Of a DNA stretch of 64,000 nucleotides, positions 10,980 to 22,727 are shown piece after piece. Source of the stretch: Isoetes taiwanensis (Eukaryota; Streptophyta; Lycopodiopsida; Isoetales; Isoetaceae); contig JAJEKV010000071.1 in assembly GCA_021234155.1 (NCBI GenBank), positions 5,549,661 to 5,613,660 of the forward strand, in the 5' to 3' direction. Within the stretch, counting starts at the first letter, position 1. Each line of letters begins with the position of its first letter. The notes under the pieces were generated by a model that saw only the letters and a program-made list of their open reading frames with translations, did not search any database and was not told the origin of the DNA. Both the position numbers and the translations under genes were made by a program.

Positions 10980-11586
10980 TGCTTCTCCATGATTCGGTAA
11001 TTAGGTCCTTCTTCCTAGAGGTGAGGATCTATAACTTTTTGCAATCTCAGTCTGAAATGCAACTTATTTTTTCCCTCTCACAAATGGTTTTTTCACTTCT
11101 GCCATCCGTTCTTTCCCATTCACAACATGGTGATACGACTTCCAAGGTGACACAAATCATAAAGCCAAGGATAAGAAGATTGGAGGTTATGGCACACCAC
11201 ATTCTTCAAGTAAAGGATCTAAGCTTGATTGGGAAAAATATCCAGGATAAAAGAATGAAGAACACAAGTGGTATGTTATTAACAAGATGTTATTCTCAGA
11301 TGTCATGTTCTGCCTTTTAATTATGTATTAGGCAGCCCCTGCTTTAGCAACTGGTTGTACAGTTGTCATGAAGCCGTCAGAACTTACCTTTGACTAACTT
11401 GATAACTATAACCGAAGAGAGCAACTTACATCCTACTCTGATGGCATACTATTATCTTGCATTATGTATTAAGTAGAACTTTGTGACGTGTATCATATCA
11501 TTGCAGGAACTTTTAGAAGAAGTGGACAATTTTTGTCAAGTGGATGAACAACAGAATAGGAGAGAAGGATCTAGAAGCAGAATAGG
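10980..11586 (+). pseudogene. Possible 5' exons of the ParB-like gene
   Basis: Two stretches look exon-like. The first ends with a good donor at aacacaagtg|gtatgt (11270/11271). The second, 11507-11586, has an acceptor ttgcag before GAACTTTTAGAAG and a donor gtatgg after it, and reads ELLEEVDNFCQVDEQQNRRE. Strand and spacing fit a gene that continues at 12357, but the first exon has no clear frame. Both assignments are inference. Confidence 0.35.
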
Positions 11587-12009
11587 GTATGGTTTTTTAA
11601 TTTTATTTGGATTCGTTAGATTTACCATTTTGTTTCATGTCGAATGGGAAATACAATTTCATTAAAGAAGAGGAAGTCCTGGGCTGGAAAAATTATGTTG
11701 CAAGTATTATTTAAGGGCCTAAAATTTGTTTGGAAAAGTGTTTCAATCCACGGCATGGGATAAACTACAAGAATGTGATGTGTTTTCGTTAAATCCTAAT
11801 CGTCATTTTTCCATTGATGGATGGCAATCAATTTGGCTTCTTTCTATTGTTGTAGCATGCAATCCTAGTATCTTAATCTTCAATTGTATTCATCAGAGAC
11901 AGGGAAGCGGGTTACGCTTCCTTGTGCTATGATTTTCTTTTTTATGAAGCGTACTCTCTTTAATGTGTTTCTATGATTGCCTTCTGTGGAGTGCCGTCGG
12001 TCTATGGAT

Positions 12010-12245
12010 TTCTCGCACTTAGCGCGAGAAGTTCAGATTCTATCGCTCTTAGTAAGCATAAGATTAGGGTTGTCTTTCAGGTCGCGCTACATGCGACTCA
12101 GCGCGAGTCGAGGTTATAGTCGAGGTCAACCCTATGCGAGGACGGTAAGAGAGATGGAATGTGAATTCTTGCGCTACACGCGAGAAGTCACATTCCATCT
12201 ATCTTATCGTCCTGGATCCTTCGACTCGCGCTATGCGCGAGTCCT
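12010..12245. repeat. Cluster of CTCGCGC-type hairpins
   Basis: Four or five GC-rich inverted repeats lie in the probable intron between 11587 and 12356: ttctcgc-actta-gcgcgagaa (12010-12029), gtcgc-gctacat-gcgac (12081-12097) next to gactc-agcgc-gagtc (12095-12109), a long near-perfect hairpin of ~75 bases at 12138-12212, and gactcgcg-ctatg-cgcgagtc (12222-12242). They share the words CTCGCG and GCGCTA. The long hairpin has arms aggacggtaagagagatgga and its near-complement. Confidence 0.85.
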
Positions 12246-12356
12246 GAAAAATTGCTCTCAGAGTTTATAGACTTGTCGCGCCACGATGTTGGTGCAAGTT
12301 GTTTACTTAATATAGAAATACTTCGGCAATGTCTAACTTGATTATTTATTTTACAG

Positions 12357-12700
12357 CTTCCAAGAGAGCACTAGTTACATCAACTTCTGCACCATCAAAA
12401 AAACCCAGGAAGGACCCCAAGGTAGTACAAGAAGAGACTGAGGAGATAGATTGAACTTTTGGCATAAAGCTAATTGATGACAGTAGAGTCATAACATGCG
12501 AGCTAAGTCAAGACTTGCCAGAGACAGTTTTAGGTGAGGGGTCTGAATGGTATATTACTGTGAGCAGGGTAGGCGCAAAGTATGACGTGGTCCTGTATTC
12601 AAGGGAGAACAAAGGCGCGGCCTTCAAAAAAGTAGGGTTGATCATTTCATGCGAGGAGCTTGATGACCACATCTGTGTCTTCATAATAAAGAAGACGTAA
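12357..12700 (+). pseudogene. Exon-like segment upstream of the ParB-like exon
   Basis: It begins after a canonical acceptor (ttttacag|CTTCC). From 12362 one frame runs to a stop at 12698 with a single internal TGA at 12452. It first encodes a Lys- and Glu-rich linker (KKPRKDPKVVQEETEEID), then a compact segment reading ETVLGEGSEWYITVSRVG, YDVVLYSRENKGAAFKKVG and LDDHICVFIIKKT. The length of sense sequence around one stop indicates true former coding sequence. I do not recognise this domain. Confidence 0.6.
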
Positions 12701-12839
12701 AGAAGAATCTTGACATTTCCAAATACAATGCAGGTATAGATGGATTCAGGCCAGATAAGACAGCAGATGGTGTTACAAAATGGCTGGCCCATTGAAGGCT
12801 CACACCATATAGTTCGTTCTGTATGTGAACGAATATTTG

Positions 12840-13393
12840 CAGTCCGATGAAGTTTGCAGAAGAAACCATCTTCAAACTTCTACATGTCTAGTTTTGGTGG
12901 TAGTGGCGATGCACTTGAGTCAGAAACTTTGCCCCTAGCACCTTTGCCAAAGCCAGTGAAGGGAACAAATATTGAAAAGAAACCCAGGGTTGATGCTGTA
13001 GACAAGCTTAAGAAATTCAAGCGATGGCATCCACTTGGTTTGGATGTAACAAAAAGGATAGCTATTGACAAGCTGATAAGATCTCCTAAAGCATCTTTCA
13101 TATCTAGGATCTTTGATCCCAAACATGCCCTGAGGATACAGAAGTCCATGGTTGTATATCCCACCACAGTACCAAATCCAGCTGATGTTCTACCATGGAA
13201 CTCAGTCAATGACAAGCCATACACATGGAAGACATGGGATAACCTAACGAAGAGCGACACAGTGCGCTACATTGTCATTGACGGGCAGCACTCAGTTGAG
13301 GCAGCGAAGGCGCTTATAAAGAAAATGTATAAGATAGGTGCCAAGGAGTACAGGGAGCACCCGATTCTGAGGCAATACCCGCGGTTCTATTGC
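12840..13393 (+). pseudogene. ParB-like domain segment (IDGQHSVEAAKAL)
   Basis: An open frame of ~180 codons. It starts with a Ser/Pro-rich linker, then a basic region (DKLKKFKRWHPLGLDVTKR), then PTTVPNPADVLPWNSVND. Its end carries YIVIDGQHSVEAAKALIKK at ~13270-13322. The pattern V-I-D-G-[QH]-H-[RS]-x-x-A-A-x-x-L is the hallmark of ParB/Srx-fold domains, which bind nucleotides and cleave DNA or act in partitioning; the usual Arg is Ser here. Coding is cut at 13381-13393 by the start of the 6.7 kb repeat unit, and related coding seems to resume at ~20157. The motif is seen; the ParB call is family knowledge; a role in a mobile element is inference. Confidence 0.55.
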
Positions 13394-16300
13394 GATAGCA
13401 ATAGAACCGACATTCCTTGGATGGGGACGCCCTAGCTTGCATCTCCTATTTATATTGCCTCTTTCCTCAAATCTAGTCATCGGCGTTCTCTTGAGTTCCT
13501 TTCCATTCTCCTCATTTCTGGCTCCACAAGTCTGTTCCTTCCATGCCTCTTCTCCTACCAGGTACTCCTACCAAGTCACGAATCAATTTTGAGTGCGAAT
13601 CAATTTTACTTTCTTCGTTTGCGGTATGAATCAATTACGTGTGGATATGGTTTTACGGGCATATGGTTGAGGTTTTCACAAGTCTTGATGGTTTGTTTGC
13701 CATGACTTTGAATCGGTGAGTCCTTTAGATGATATGATGTCATGGCCTTGGTGTCGGTTAACCACTTTGATAGTCTTGGTTACGGAATCATTTGTTCCTT
13801 TTCTATCCTTGGATTTGTCTGTAGTTTTTAGATCTATTCTTGCTTGGTTTGGGCACAACGATTTGCATATATAGACAGTTCGTTTGTCAAAAGCTAGATT
13901 ATTCTGAGAAGCGGGTTTTTGTTGATGGCATAGAGGCTTGTCCTCGGGTCAAGATTAAGGTTTAAATTGGTTCGTCACTTTCCATTTTCTGCAGAGCTTT
14001 TGGGATTGCTTGTGTGTGTTTTCTTAAAGTTTTTGCAGGTAAAGGGAAAGCTACAAGAAAGCTGCAGAAACCGCCTTTGGTTGGACGAATTTCGGATGGG
14101 CTTGATCCGATTTACTTGCGTATCGAATGGGGCAGGTTTGTGGATTGTTGCATAAGTTTCAAGCAACGATCGATTGGAGGATTCGATCTTTGAGGATTAA
14201 ATGCGGGATTCGCTATCGCGATGGTGGCGGGTTTGATTTGATTCTTGTTTAGTTCGATTTCGGTTAGTTGATTACGTGTGGCGAGTAGTTCTTTGGCGGG
14301 TAGTTTTATATCTCTCGCCATGTTCGCTGACGACATTTCTTTAGATCGTTTTCCTTTGCCCTATTGCCTCGGCCTACCCGGATCTATCTTACGCCTTGTT
14401 TTCTTCATTTGATTCGGCTTTTTCTTTCTCCGAAATCCACCGCCTTCTGACCTTCCGCCTTCTATTGCGCCTCTTCGTTACGTGGAAGGCATGCGCTTGC
14501 GTGGCGGGGCCGCGTGGCGGCTTTCATTTGCTGGCCGGATCATCGGGGCGGCCCGCAGTTCTGCTACACCTTCACGATGATGGCTACACATTGCCATCGG
14601 TGGTGAGCCCCGATGATACGGTGCTCACTTTTGTTTCTACATTTTAAACCTTCAAGGGTCATTTTATGAATTTTTACCTACGAATTATTAAATTTTCCTA
14701 GACCCTTGGCATTTTAATTGGTTATACCTTGTTGCTCCCTAGTCGAGTGCCCCTAGCGTTTCCTTGTCTTGCGATGGATTGAGTAGTCGTTAGTACCTCT
14801 GATAGTTGTTGTTGTGCGATCGTTCTCGGTTCCATGGCTTCACTATCTTTGTGATATATGCACGATTTGACTTAGAAAAGGTTGCGCTGCATTTTAATTT
14901 CGATAGAATGCCTTTGGCTAAGGTTGAGTTTTTCTATGAAGCTTGGGTTTTTTTTCCGTCTTGGTGTGTGTGTCTAGTGGGTTTTTTTTTTTTACCTTTA
15001 TTATCTATTGGTAGATTGCTTTGAGTTTTTCATAATTGATCTAGGATTAGTTGGGCTCGATTTGAACATGTAAATGGTGACTCACGTCATCCATCCGTCC
15101 ATTACGTTCCTTGCCCCTTCTCACTTCTATTCTATTCCCTCTAGCTTAGAGCTCAATGGTGTATCTCATTTGTCAAGTTCGTAGGTGCAAGGGATTTTCT
15201 CTCTTTTTCATTCTTATCTGGTGACTCTTTCTTTAGTCTCTATATAGACAGGTTGTTCGGGGAATGATCATGCTAACATCAAATCATTTGTTCACCACGA
15301 AGCCGCTTTGACGAGATGTTTTTACTTCGGGATTGTGTTTATCCAAGGTACCTCATTCTTGACATGCAAGATTCCCATTGATGGTAAGACTTTAAAGGTA
15401 TATTTATCTTTGCATGGCACCTTCGTGTGTGCATGGACCTTTTGGAGAGGTTGTAAGGTGTTGATCTTACATTAGCAGGGATATGATTAGGTTGCCACTT
15501 GTTAACCATACATTGGCTTGCTGTGGGTTGGTGCTAGTTGTTGACAGGTTGTTTGTCTAATTTTAATATGCGTCAATCATCCCATGAGAGTGCTTCTTGG
15601 TTCATTTCAAGTTTGTGCATCTAGTTTTTACGGGTTACATTGCACGTGTTTGGGCATCATTATCAATCCAGAACTGGCAAGAGGTTTCTCTATGGTATAG
15701 AGTTTGTATTTCCTAACGTTGTGGCGAATTTTTAATAGGCGCATTATGTTCATTTCTAGCATTCTCTCCCCCTTATTTTCCTTCTTGTTTTGGTTGCATG
15801 CTTGCGCTCATTTCTAGTGTTGCAATAGCCTCGGCTTCTCCTAGTTCTTAGTCATGCTTCATGTCCATTATTTGCTTATGGTCAATTGTCGTGTTGTTTG
15901 TTTACTGGTTGGGGGTATTTCTAGATACCCACAGTTGTTCCATCTTTTTGATCAGCACAGATTAGAGTTGAGATATGCGTAACTATTGGGGCTTGATTTC
16001 TTTTCCTTTATTCTAAGTCCATTTTTCTATTATTTCATTCTTTTGTTATATATATTAGATTGAGCATGTCTGCATAGATGTAGCTCTCTCCGGTTGCAAC
16101 CTTAGTTGTGATTTTATTTTTGGGCTCCACATCATTGGCACACATGCCTCAAGTTGCATTTTTCTATTTTCGATTGTTATGACAAGATTAACGTGTAGTA
16201 TTCATTCCTTGCTTAGTCGTTTTTGCTTGCTTATGATTTATCTTTGGTTTTGCTTTGTTTTTTAAGGCTGTTTTGTTTCTATGCGTGCGTGCTTAATTTA

Positions 16301-19143
16301 GAGTCGCAAGAGTTTTTTATTTTGTTTGTTCTTTTCATTTTTGGTATATCCAATTTCCCTTGCTAAAATTTCCCACTTTGACCTTCTATTTTTGCACCAT
16401 TGATGAGAGTTTCTTTGTTCCAGATGCTTCTTCGATTCTGTTTTTCCTTCGGCTCATCTTTGGTTCCTTGTTCGTGACGTTAAAATCTCTTCTTCTTCTT
16501 CTTTTGCGCTATTATCCTATTAGGTTCCATAGGTCGCATTGTTGCAGTTTTTTGTTAGAAGTTTGATCACGGTCTTATTTTTTCCATTTCTTGGCATGTC
16601 ACTATCTCGCTATGTTCTTTGCTTTGTTTCCTATTCTCGATTCCGTTATCTATCTTATTTCTCCATTTGTTGACATGTTCGCAGCCTCACTATGTTCTTT
16701 TGCTTCGTTCCTTATTCTTAATTCCTCCATCTATCTTGCTTGTTTTTGTCATCAGGTTTCTCTTTCACTTGCTAATCCCCTTGTTCTCTTCCTTTACGTT
16801 CAAGTTCTATCATAGATGTCTCGTTCCATTCAACCGTTTTTGCATTACTGGTCCCGGTTGCTCTGTGGCTTCTTTTACTCCATGTATCTTGTGATGTGCC
16901 CTTCGTCTATTTTTCATTCCTCTATATCCTCCAGTAGTTGTGCTATGTCCATCTATTCTTGATCCCATTTTCTGCCACTTCATTTGCTTCGTTTTTTTTC
17001 TAAGGTTGCTCTAAGGCCCTATATAGTTCTCGAGCTTTATTTCTTTTTGTATGCGTAGGTCAGTGCACGCTCCTTTCTCATATGTATTCAGTTGTTTCTC
17101 ATGATTGCGGGCGTGTACACGCTTTTTTGTCATATGTTCTCAGTTTTTGCATTGTGCGACCTTAGCCCATTTGTTTTCTATGTTCCAGGTTGTTCCTTGT
17201 GCATTCCTTCTTTTGTTCCTATGTTCCATGTTGTTCTTTTTTGTTTTTGGTGCCATTGTTCTTTTGCATTTTTGGTCCGTTGGTTCGGTCACTTTCATTG
17301 CTCTCACGGGCCCGCGGTGTGTTCTTTTCTTGACATTGCCCCATTTGTTGGACCATTAATTTCTGTTCTTATCGTTCATGTTGGATAAGCCGCTATGTAC
17401 ATCTTGCATCCTCATAAACTTTTTATTAGATGTTCACAGAGTTGCATTTCTCTTGGTCTTTCAGTTGTCTCCACGAGTGTACACGCCCTCCTTAGGCCTT
17501 TATGTATGTTGACGCCTTTGTCTTTCTTGTTCCTTGCATGTTCGTCATGTTTTTGGTTTTCTTATTCTGATTCCTTTGTTTCCTATTCGTTCATTTGTTA
17601 CTATGTTCCATGTTGTTCTTCTTTGCCCCTTTCATAGAATTATTCTACTTGAGATGTTTGGTCACGTTGACTCAACACTTTCATTGCTCTATTGGTCACA
17701 TTATGTTCTTTTGCGGATATTATTTTTGTCCAGTATTTTTATTATCCTATCATTCATGCTGGATAGGTCCCTTTGTATGTCTTGCATTCCCACGAACTTG
17801 TTTTAGATGTTCGTGTGCTCCTTTGCTTCATTTTTGCACCCGTTGTTCTCTGCTCATTTTACCCGATTTGGCCATTAGCCCTGTTAATCTCTATAGTCTC
17901 ACTTGCCTCGTGATTTTGGACTTTCTCATTTGGTTTTGCTCTCAAAGCCTGCGTATTGCTTCATTGCTTCATTCTGGCGTGTTCACACTGTTTTACGTAT
18001 TCATATTGCTCGACATCTTTTTTGTCTATGTTATAGTTATCTTATCCCTTATGTATTTGGCCTATTATTGTCCCATTTACCCAATCGTTCTCGTTATTAT
18101 TGTGCACATTCATATGTCTATTCCAGGTCTCCCTCTGTGCCTCGCATGCTCCTTCTGGTCCTTGAGTTCTTTTATTCTGTTAGCCTCTTCTATTTTTTCG
18201 GTCCAGTCTGGTCTCTTTAAAATTTGGACCCATTTGCTGAGTTGTTTCATAGGTAAACTAGTGTATAGCAATTTCTTTGCTTATCTCTTTGATTGAAACT
18301 CATCTCTCTTGCCCTCATTGTTTTCATAGCATCTTGTTTTTGGCAGTTTTTCCATTTAAATTGGTCCCTTTAGATTGTCGTTAGGATATTCGTTGTGTCT
18401 GTTTGTAAGGTTCTTACTCGTTGTCTCATTAATCCTATAGCTTTCTTACTCAATTTGATCTATTTAGCATGTTTTCGTATGTTATCCAGTTGCGCATTAT
18501 GGTTTGCGTGCATTTGATCTGTCTTGCTTACCTGCTATATTTAGATTTTGGAGGTTTTTGGATGCTATGGTACATGCAAGCATTATCCTGTATTATTTCT
18601 TTATGTTTTTCGGTGTTTTCCTTGTCAATTTTTTCGTTAAGTTTGTAGCTTGGTTTTAGTTCCTATTTTATTATTTTTCTATTTCTTTCCCCGTTAACTC
18701 ATGTGCATCATGCCCTTTCTGCTTTTGCATCTAGTTGCCTTGTTTTTTCTCAGTTTGTTGCCTTACTTTTTTTTTTTTTTTTACCCGGTTGACTCCATTA
18801 GTTCATTCAGTCCATCAGCCCTTCGTTTTATCTTTTGCTTATTTGCACTATTGTATTAAGCTAGTCCTTCTTGACTGCATCGCTTTCTTTTATATATTTA
18901 CCAAGTCTCCTCTTGAGTCGCCTTAGTTCTCCTTTTCCCTGTTGGTGTTCATATATCATATTCTTTGCCCTCTGCTTCACAGTTTGTCTGCCCCCTTTGC
19001 TTGGTCTGTTCTAATCATTCTGTGTTGTCCATCTCTCCCCTCGTTTGCCTTTGCCCTGTCGTCCTAATTTGCTCCATTCTTTTTGAGGTAGATTCCTCTT
19101 CTATCGGCGAACTAGTTGTATCATAGGACCCATCCTAGGAATG
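13381..19143 (+). mobile_element. Large non-coding repeat unit A (5.76 kb, pyrimidine-rich)
   Basis: It begins with cggttctattgcgatagc (start of a 26 bp palindrome) and a ~150 bp segment that recurs almost unchanged at 19145-19298, and ends with gttgtatcataggacccatc, which recurs at ~20092-20111. So two units share both ends: this one, and the short one at 19145-20123. From ~14,400 on, the plus strand is strongly pyrimidine-rich and the apparent ORFs are hydrophobic by composition only. No gag, pol or transposase is visible. It resembles a large non-coding LTR-retrotransposon derivative in size, but primer site, LTR ends and target duplication could not be established. Small GC-richer islands occur around 14,470-14,620. 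Confidence 0.6.
17080..17830. repeat. Diverged ~377 bp tandem repeat
   Basis: Within unit A, 17220-17450 and 17600-17830 are related: both run ccatgttgttctt..., ctttcattgctct, ttcatg(t/c)tggata, (t)cttgcat(c/t)c and ttagatgttc in the same order at a spacing of about 377 bp. Earlier and later stretches repeat gtgtacacgc-like words (17113, 17478), suggesting a longer degenerate array. Confidence 0.65.
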
Positions 19144-19144
19144 C

Positions 19145-20123
19145 CACGGTTCTATTGCGATAGCAATAGAACCGACATTCCTTGGATGGGGACGCCCTAG
19201 CTTGCATCTCCTATTTATATCGCCTCTTTCCTCATTTCTAGTCATCAGCGTTCTGTTGAGTTCCTTTCCATTCTCCTCATTTCTGGCTCCACAAGTCTCC
19301 CGCCCTCCTCTCCCTCAATATTATCTGAGCTTGTTGGGTCATATCTACGGTTGATTTTCTGTTTCTCATATTCCTTTGTTGAAGTTGCTCCATTTCCTTC
19401 TAATCGGTCTGTCATCTTTATGTTTATCTATTTTTCTATACCTCTCGGATTATCCTGAGGTCGTGATAACCTCCATGTTTTCTTTCTATCTTCATTTTTT
19501 CTCGGCGTGGCACTGTTGCCTCCGAGGCTTACTCATTATTTCATTCTTTATCGGCGTGGCACTGTAGCCTCCGAGTTATAATTTCTTTTCATTGTCTCTC
19601 GGCGTGGCGATGTAGCCTCCGAGGCAGCACTAGTCGGATGGTTTTCCTACGATGTTCATTCCGTGGAAGGTTCCCGATTGGTCGGCTGTTGTTTCTTTTT
19701 CGGCGTGGCCAATGGAGCCGCCGAGCCTTATTATTGGTTTGATACAATATTGTATTGATGCGCTGGGCGCCTAACTCCCTAATATGTCATTTTCCTGTTA
19801 CAGCCTTGACTCTACAGGTTACTCTTGGAGTATCTCGGTTATCACGGTGTGAGGGATCGCGCTTCATCCTTGAAGAGTGTCGCCATCCTGTTTATCGGAG
19901 TATTCTCGGCTGACATATGTTAGCGATGGAGCAGCCCTCATTTTTGCTTAGCCTACATGGAGGATGATTCGTCTCTTTATCTATTCATGCTCTCGATGAT
20001 TGTCTAGTTTCGAAGCATGTTTTTTCAAAACTTCAACCCCTAGTACGGGGAACCAATTTGTACTCAGTGTTTCAAAGGACTCAATGAGAACACCACTTCA
20101 CTTCGGCCAACTAGTTGTATCAT
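19145..20123 (+). mobile_element. Short repeat unit B sharing both ends with unit A
   Basis: The first ~153 bp match 13381-13533 and the last ~35 bp match 19107-19143. Units A and B are directly adjacent, in the same orientation, joined at ggaatgcca|cggttc. This is what one expects from an internally deleted copy, or from recombination between elements. Four related hairpins lie inside it (19500-19725). Confidence 0.65.
19498..19726. repeat. Four CTCGGCGTGGC...GCCTCCGAG hairpins
   Basis: Copies at about 19500-19526, 19550-19575, 19598-19624 and 19700-19725. Each has a stem CTCGG/CCGAG, an asymmetric bulge (CGT against T or G), an inner stem GGC/GCC and a 6-8 base loop that varies. Same orientation, irregular spacing. 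Confidence 0.8.
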
Positions 20124-20156
20124 AGGACCCATCCTAGAAATGTCGAATCCTTAGTC

Positions 20157-22224
20157 ATTACACGCCTCAACTTGCACTGACTACAATAAGTGCAAACTTG
20201 AACAGAACTGCAAGGGTGGTACAATACAACTCATAAGTGCCTTTGTTTCTTATGATGCGATTCGCCTCTCCTTGAGTAAGCTTTTTACTTTCTTTCTTCG
20301 GCCTCGCGCTATATGGTAGTAACTTATGGTTTTATATTCTTATCTCAGACCATATCCCATGCAATTGAGGCAAGCTAGAAATCAATGGATTGAGCTTGGC
20401 CGTCCAATTTCAAAAAGAAAGAAGCAGGGGGAGAAGAAAGACAACTCTTACGAGGAAATGATTAAGATGATCAGCAACATCATCATACAAAAGAAGGACA
20501 TTGCAGAAGAGGAGGAAGAGGAAACTAGCACCAAGAAGAAGAAGTCCAAGGAAGGCCCCTCAGATTCTTACCACATCGTGTTCAGTCCTGATCATTGTGA
20601 GACAAATGGAATGAGGTGTGGAACAAGTGGACAACGGAGAAGAAGCGGAACCACGAGAAAAGGATCCGTGAAGATTTTACGATTCTGAGACTTGAGGAAT
20701 GCCACGAGGGGGTTAAGGGAAGAAGAAATTCTCAAAGGTGCTCGATGCATTTATAGATGGACAAGTCTTTGTGAAGAAGGTCTCAAAAATCAAAGAGGTA
20801 CCATCCTTTTGAGGAGGCACGCAAGTCCATGAAAGACCTCCATGTCATGAGGGAGGCCATCTCAAAGGAGCTCTTTGAGATGTTTGGAATCTAAAACCTA
20901 TCGAGCAAGGTATCTTGAACATGATGAAAATAACGGATGAAGACACCTTTCGGTACTCGAAGTGGTCGCTGGATTTATTCAAGCATATAAATCCGGGGAA
21001 CAAGGAAAAACCCATAGCGCCATCAAAGGTCCGTGTGGGGTGAGGTCAGAGTCGATGGGGACTTGGACATTCACGAGGCGTATAAGAAACCTACATGGTG
21101 AAGTCCTGTCAGGGTTCTCTAGTTGTTGCCACCCAGACTATTCCAAAGACAGCTTCATTGTTTGTGGTGGACTGTTGGACATACCCTTAGGATATAGACT
21201 ATTACATCTCTATGCTCTCAAATTGTCTCAAGAAGACTGCCCAAGAGTACATCACACTTGTGTTCCTCTCTGAACCTGCAGAGGAATATCCAAAGATCTT
21301 GCAGGCTACCACTCAGATAGAGGCCAATATGAGTGTGCGCCACGGGGTGCTGGTAGATGGGACGCCTGCTAAGAACATTTATGTCACTCATGGCATAACA
21401 ATGATCACTTACGTGATCATAAATAAAGTAGCAGTCGCGGTTTACGAGGCCCACAAGTACGGTCCCCAAAAGCTTCTTGAGTCGATACTCAGATTTACAG
21501 AGATGGAGAGCTTGGATAATTACCTCTGGACCGATGAGCTTACCCCTAACCTGACCACTGAGTAATGTGAGAAGGAACTAGAGTACAAACAAGTTGGCCT
21601 GAAGGAAGGTGCAGTGAACAAGTACAAACTAAGCTCAAACTTGGCTTTCTACCTCGTGGATACATTTGTGCCCAAGGGAGGCTTAGTCTATGCCTACTTT
21701 GTCAATGGTAGGGTTGGGCATGAAGCTCTAGCCAATGGCAGAAAAGTTCAAAGCTGGGTGGCCACTGAGCAGCAGAAAGAGTTTATGGAGCTGTATTATC
21801 CTGATGTGGAGAAGCATCATCTGACATATCAAGGGAAGCAAGCACAGAGGGAGAATCAGCAAGGTGAAAACGATGCAAAGAGGGAGAGAAAGAAGAAGGA
21901 GGCAGAGCAAGAGTGAGGAGGAGGATGCGGGGATGGCGCCGAAGAAAGCTGTCTCTCGATGAGGAGTCCACCGAGGAAGAAAGTGAAACTGAATCACGAA
22001 GTCCACCACCAAAGTCGCCACCAATCATGGATCTACAGACTCAGAAGAAGTTGGCAAAGGCCTTATCAGAAGAGGAGAAAATTCTTGAGGTAAATCCACA
22101 GGAACCAGATATACAGAATACTTCTGTTCTTCCTGAACAAACTGAACCTAGTCCTATCAGAACTGAAAAAGAAGATAGGACATCCAGGATGGGAGAAAAG
22201 ACGACTTCACCCACAAAAGAATAA
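20157..22224 (+). pseudogene. Downstream part of the ParB-like gene, with a possible methyltransferase-like segment
   Basis: Coding resumes after the repeat units. At 20165-20280 a segment reads NKCKLEQNCKGGTIQLISAF. After an intron-like gap with acceptor tatctcag (ending 20348) comes LRQARNQWIELGRP, then a long Lys/Glu linker (KKKSKEG) and, across several frameshifts and stops, a ~220-residue region: FRYSKWSLDLFKHI, KTASLFVVD, DYYISMLSNCLKKTAQEYIT, AKNIYVTHGIT, MESLDNYLWTDEL. A last stretch (NLAFYLVDTFVPKGGLVYAY, 21634-21693) precedes a charged tail ending at 22224. The order 'LFVVD - helix - TLVFLS' is reminiscent of a Rossmann-type methyltransferase, which would match known ParB-methylase fusions in bacteria and phages, but no intact catalytic motif is visible. 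Function unknown; clearly decayed. Confidence 0.5.
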
Positions 22225-22727
22225 GTCATATGGATCATTTATTTAGCATGTCTCGCGCGTAGGGCGATTGTATTATTCTTAAATATAAAAAAAATTTGTT
22301 AACTTGAAATATGCATTGTGCAAAGAGGAGACTACTTCAAATAACAACAAACTTTTCTCTTTGACCTGAATGGAGTTCTTATCAAGTCCTTCTCCAAGGC
22401 AGAGTACCGTGTTGCACGTCCTTTTCCTGGAGGGGTTCTAAAGACAAAGACCAAATGGGTGTATCCAAGACGTGGTGTTCACAAATTGTTGAGCCATTTG
22501 AAGTACAGAGCCAGCATTGGTATATGGCCATCCATGCTGCGAAACAATATATTAGAAATTAAAGGAGTTGTTCCAGAGCTGAAGAACTTTGATTTCTATA
22601 TTATATTAGATCAAGATAATTATGGGATTATTCGTCGACCATAACATGGAGCAAAGAATATCTTCATCAAGAATATACATGAGGTCTTGGAGGTAATAGA
22701 AGGATTTCTAGAAGAGCAGATATGTTT

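Noticed and set aside
16360-18300. Series of long hydrophobic ORFs that look like membrane proteins
   Set aside because: All lie in the pyrimidine-rich stretch, where TTT, CTT, TCT and TTC codons dominate in any frame. They overlap each other in different frames and have no family motifs.
21218-22028. Minus-strand ORFs opposite the ParB-like gene
   Set aside because: They are shadows of the plus-strand coding sequence, whose Lys/Glu-rich codons read as Ser/Leu-rich in reverse.
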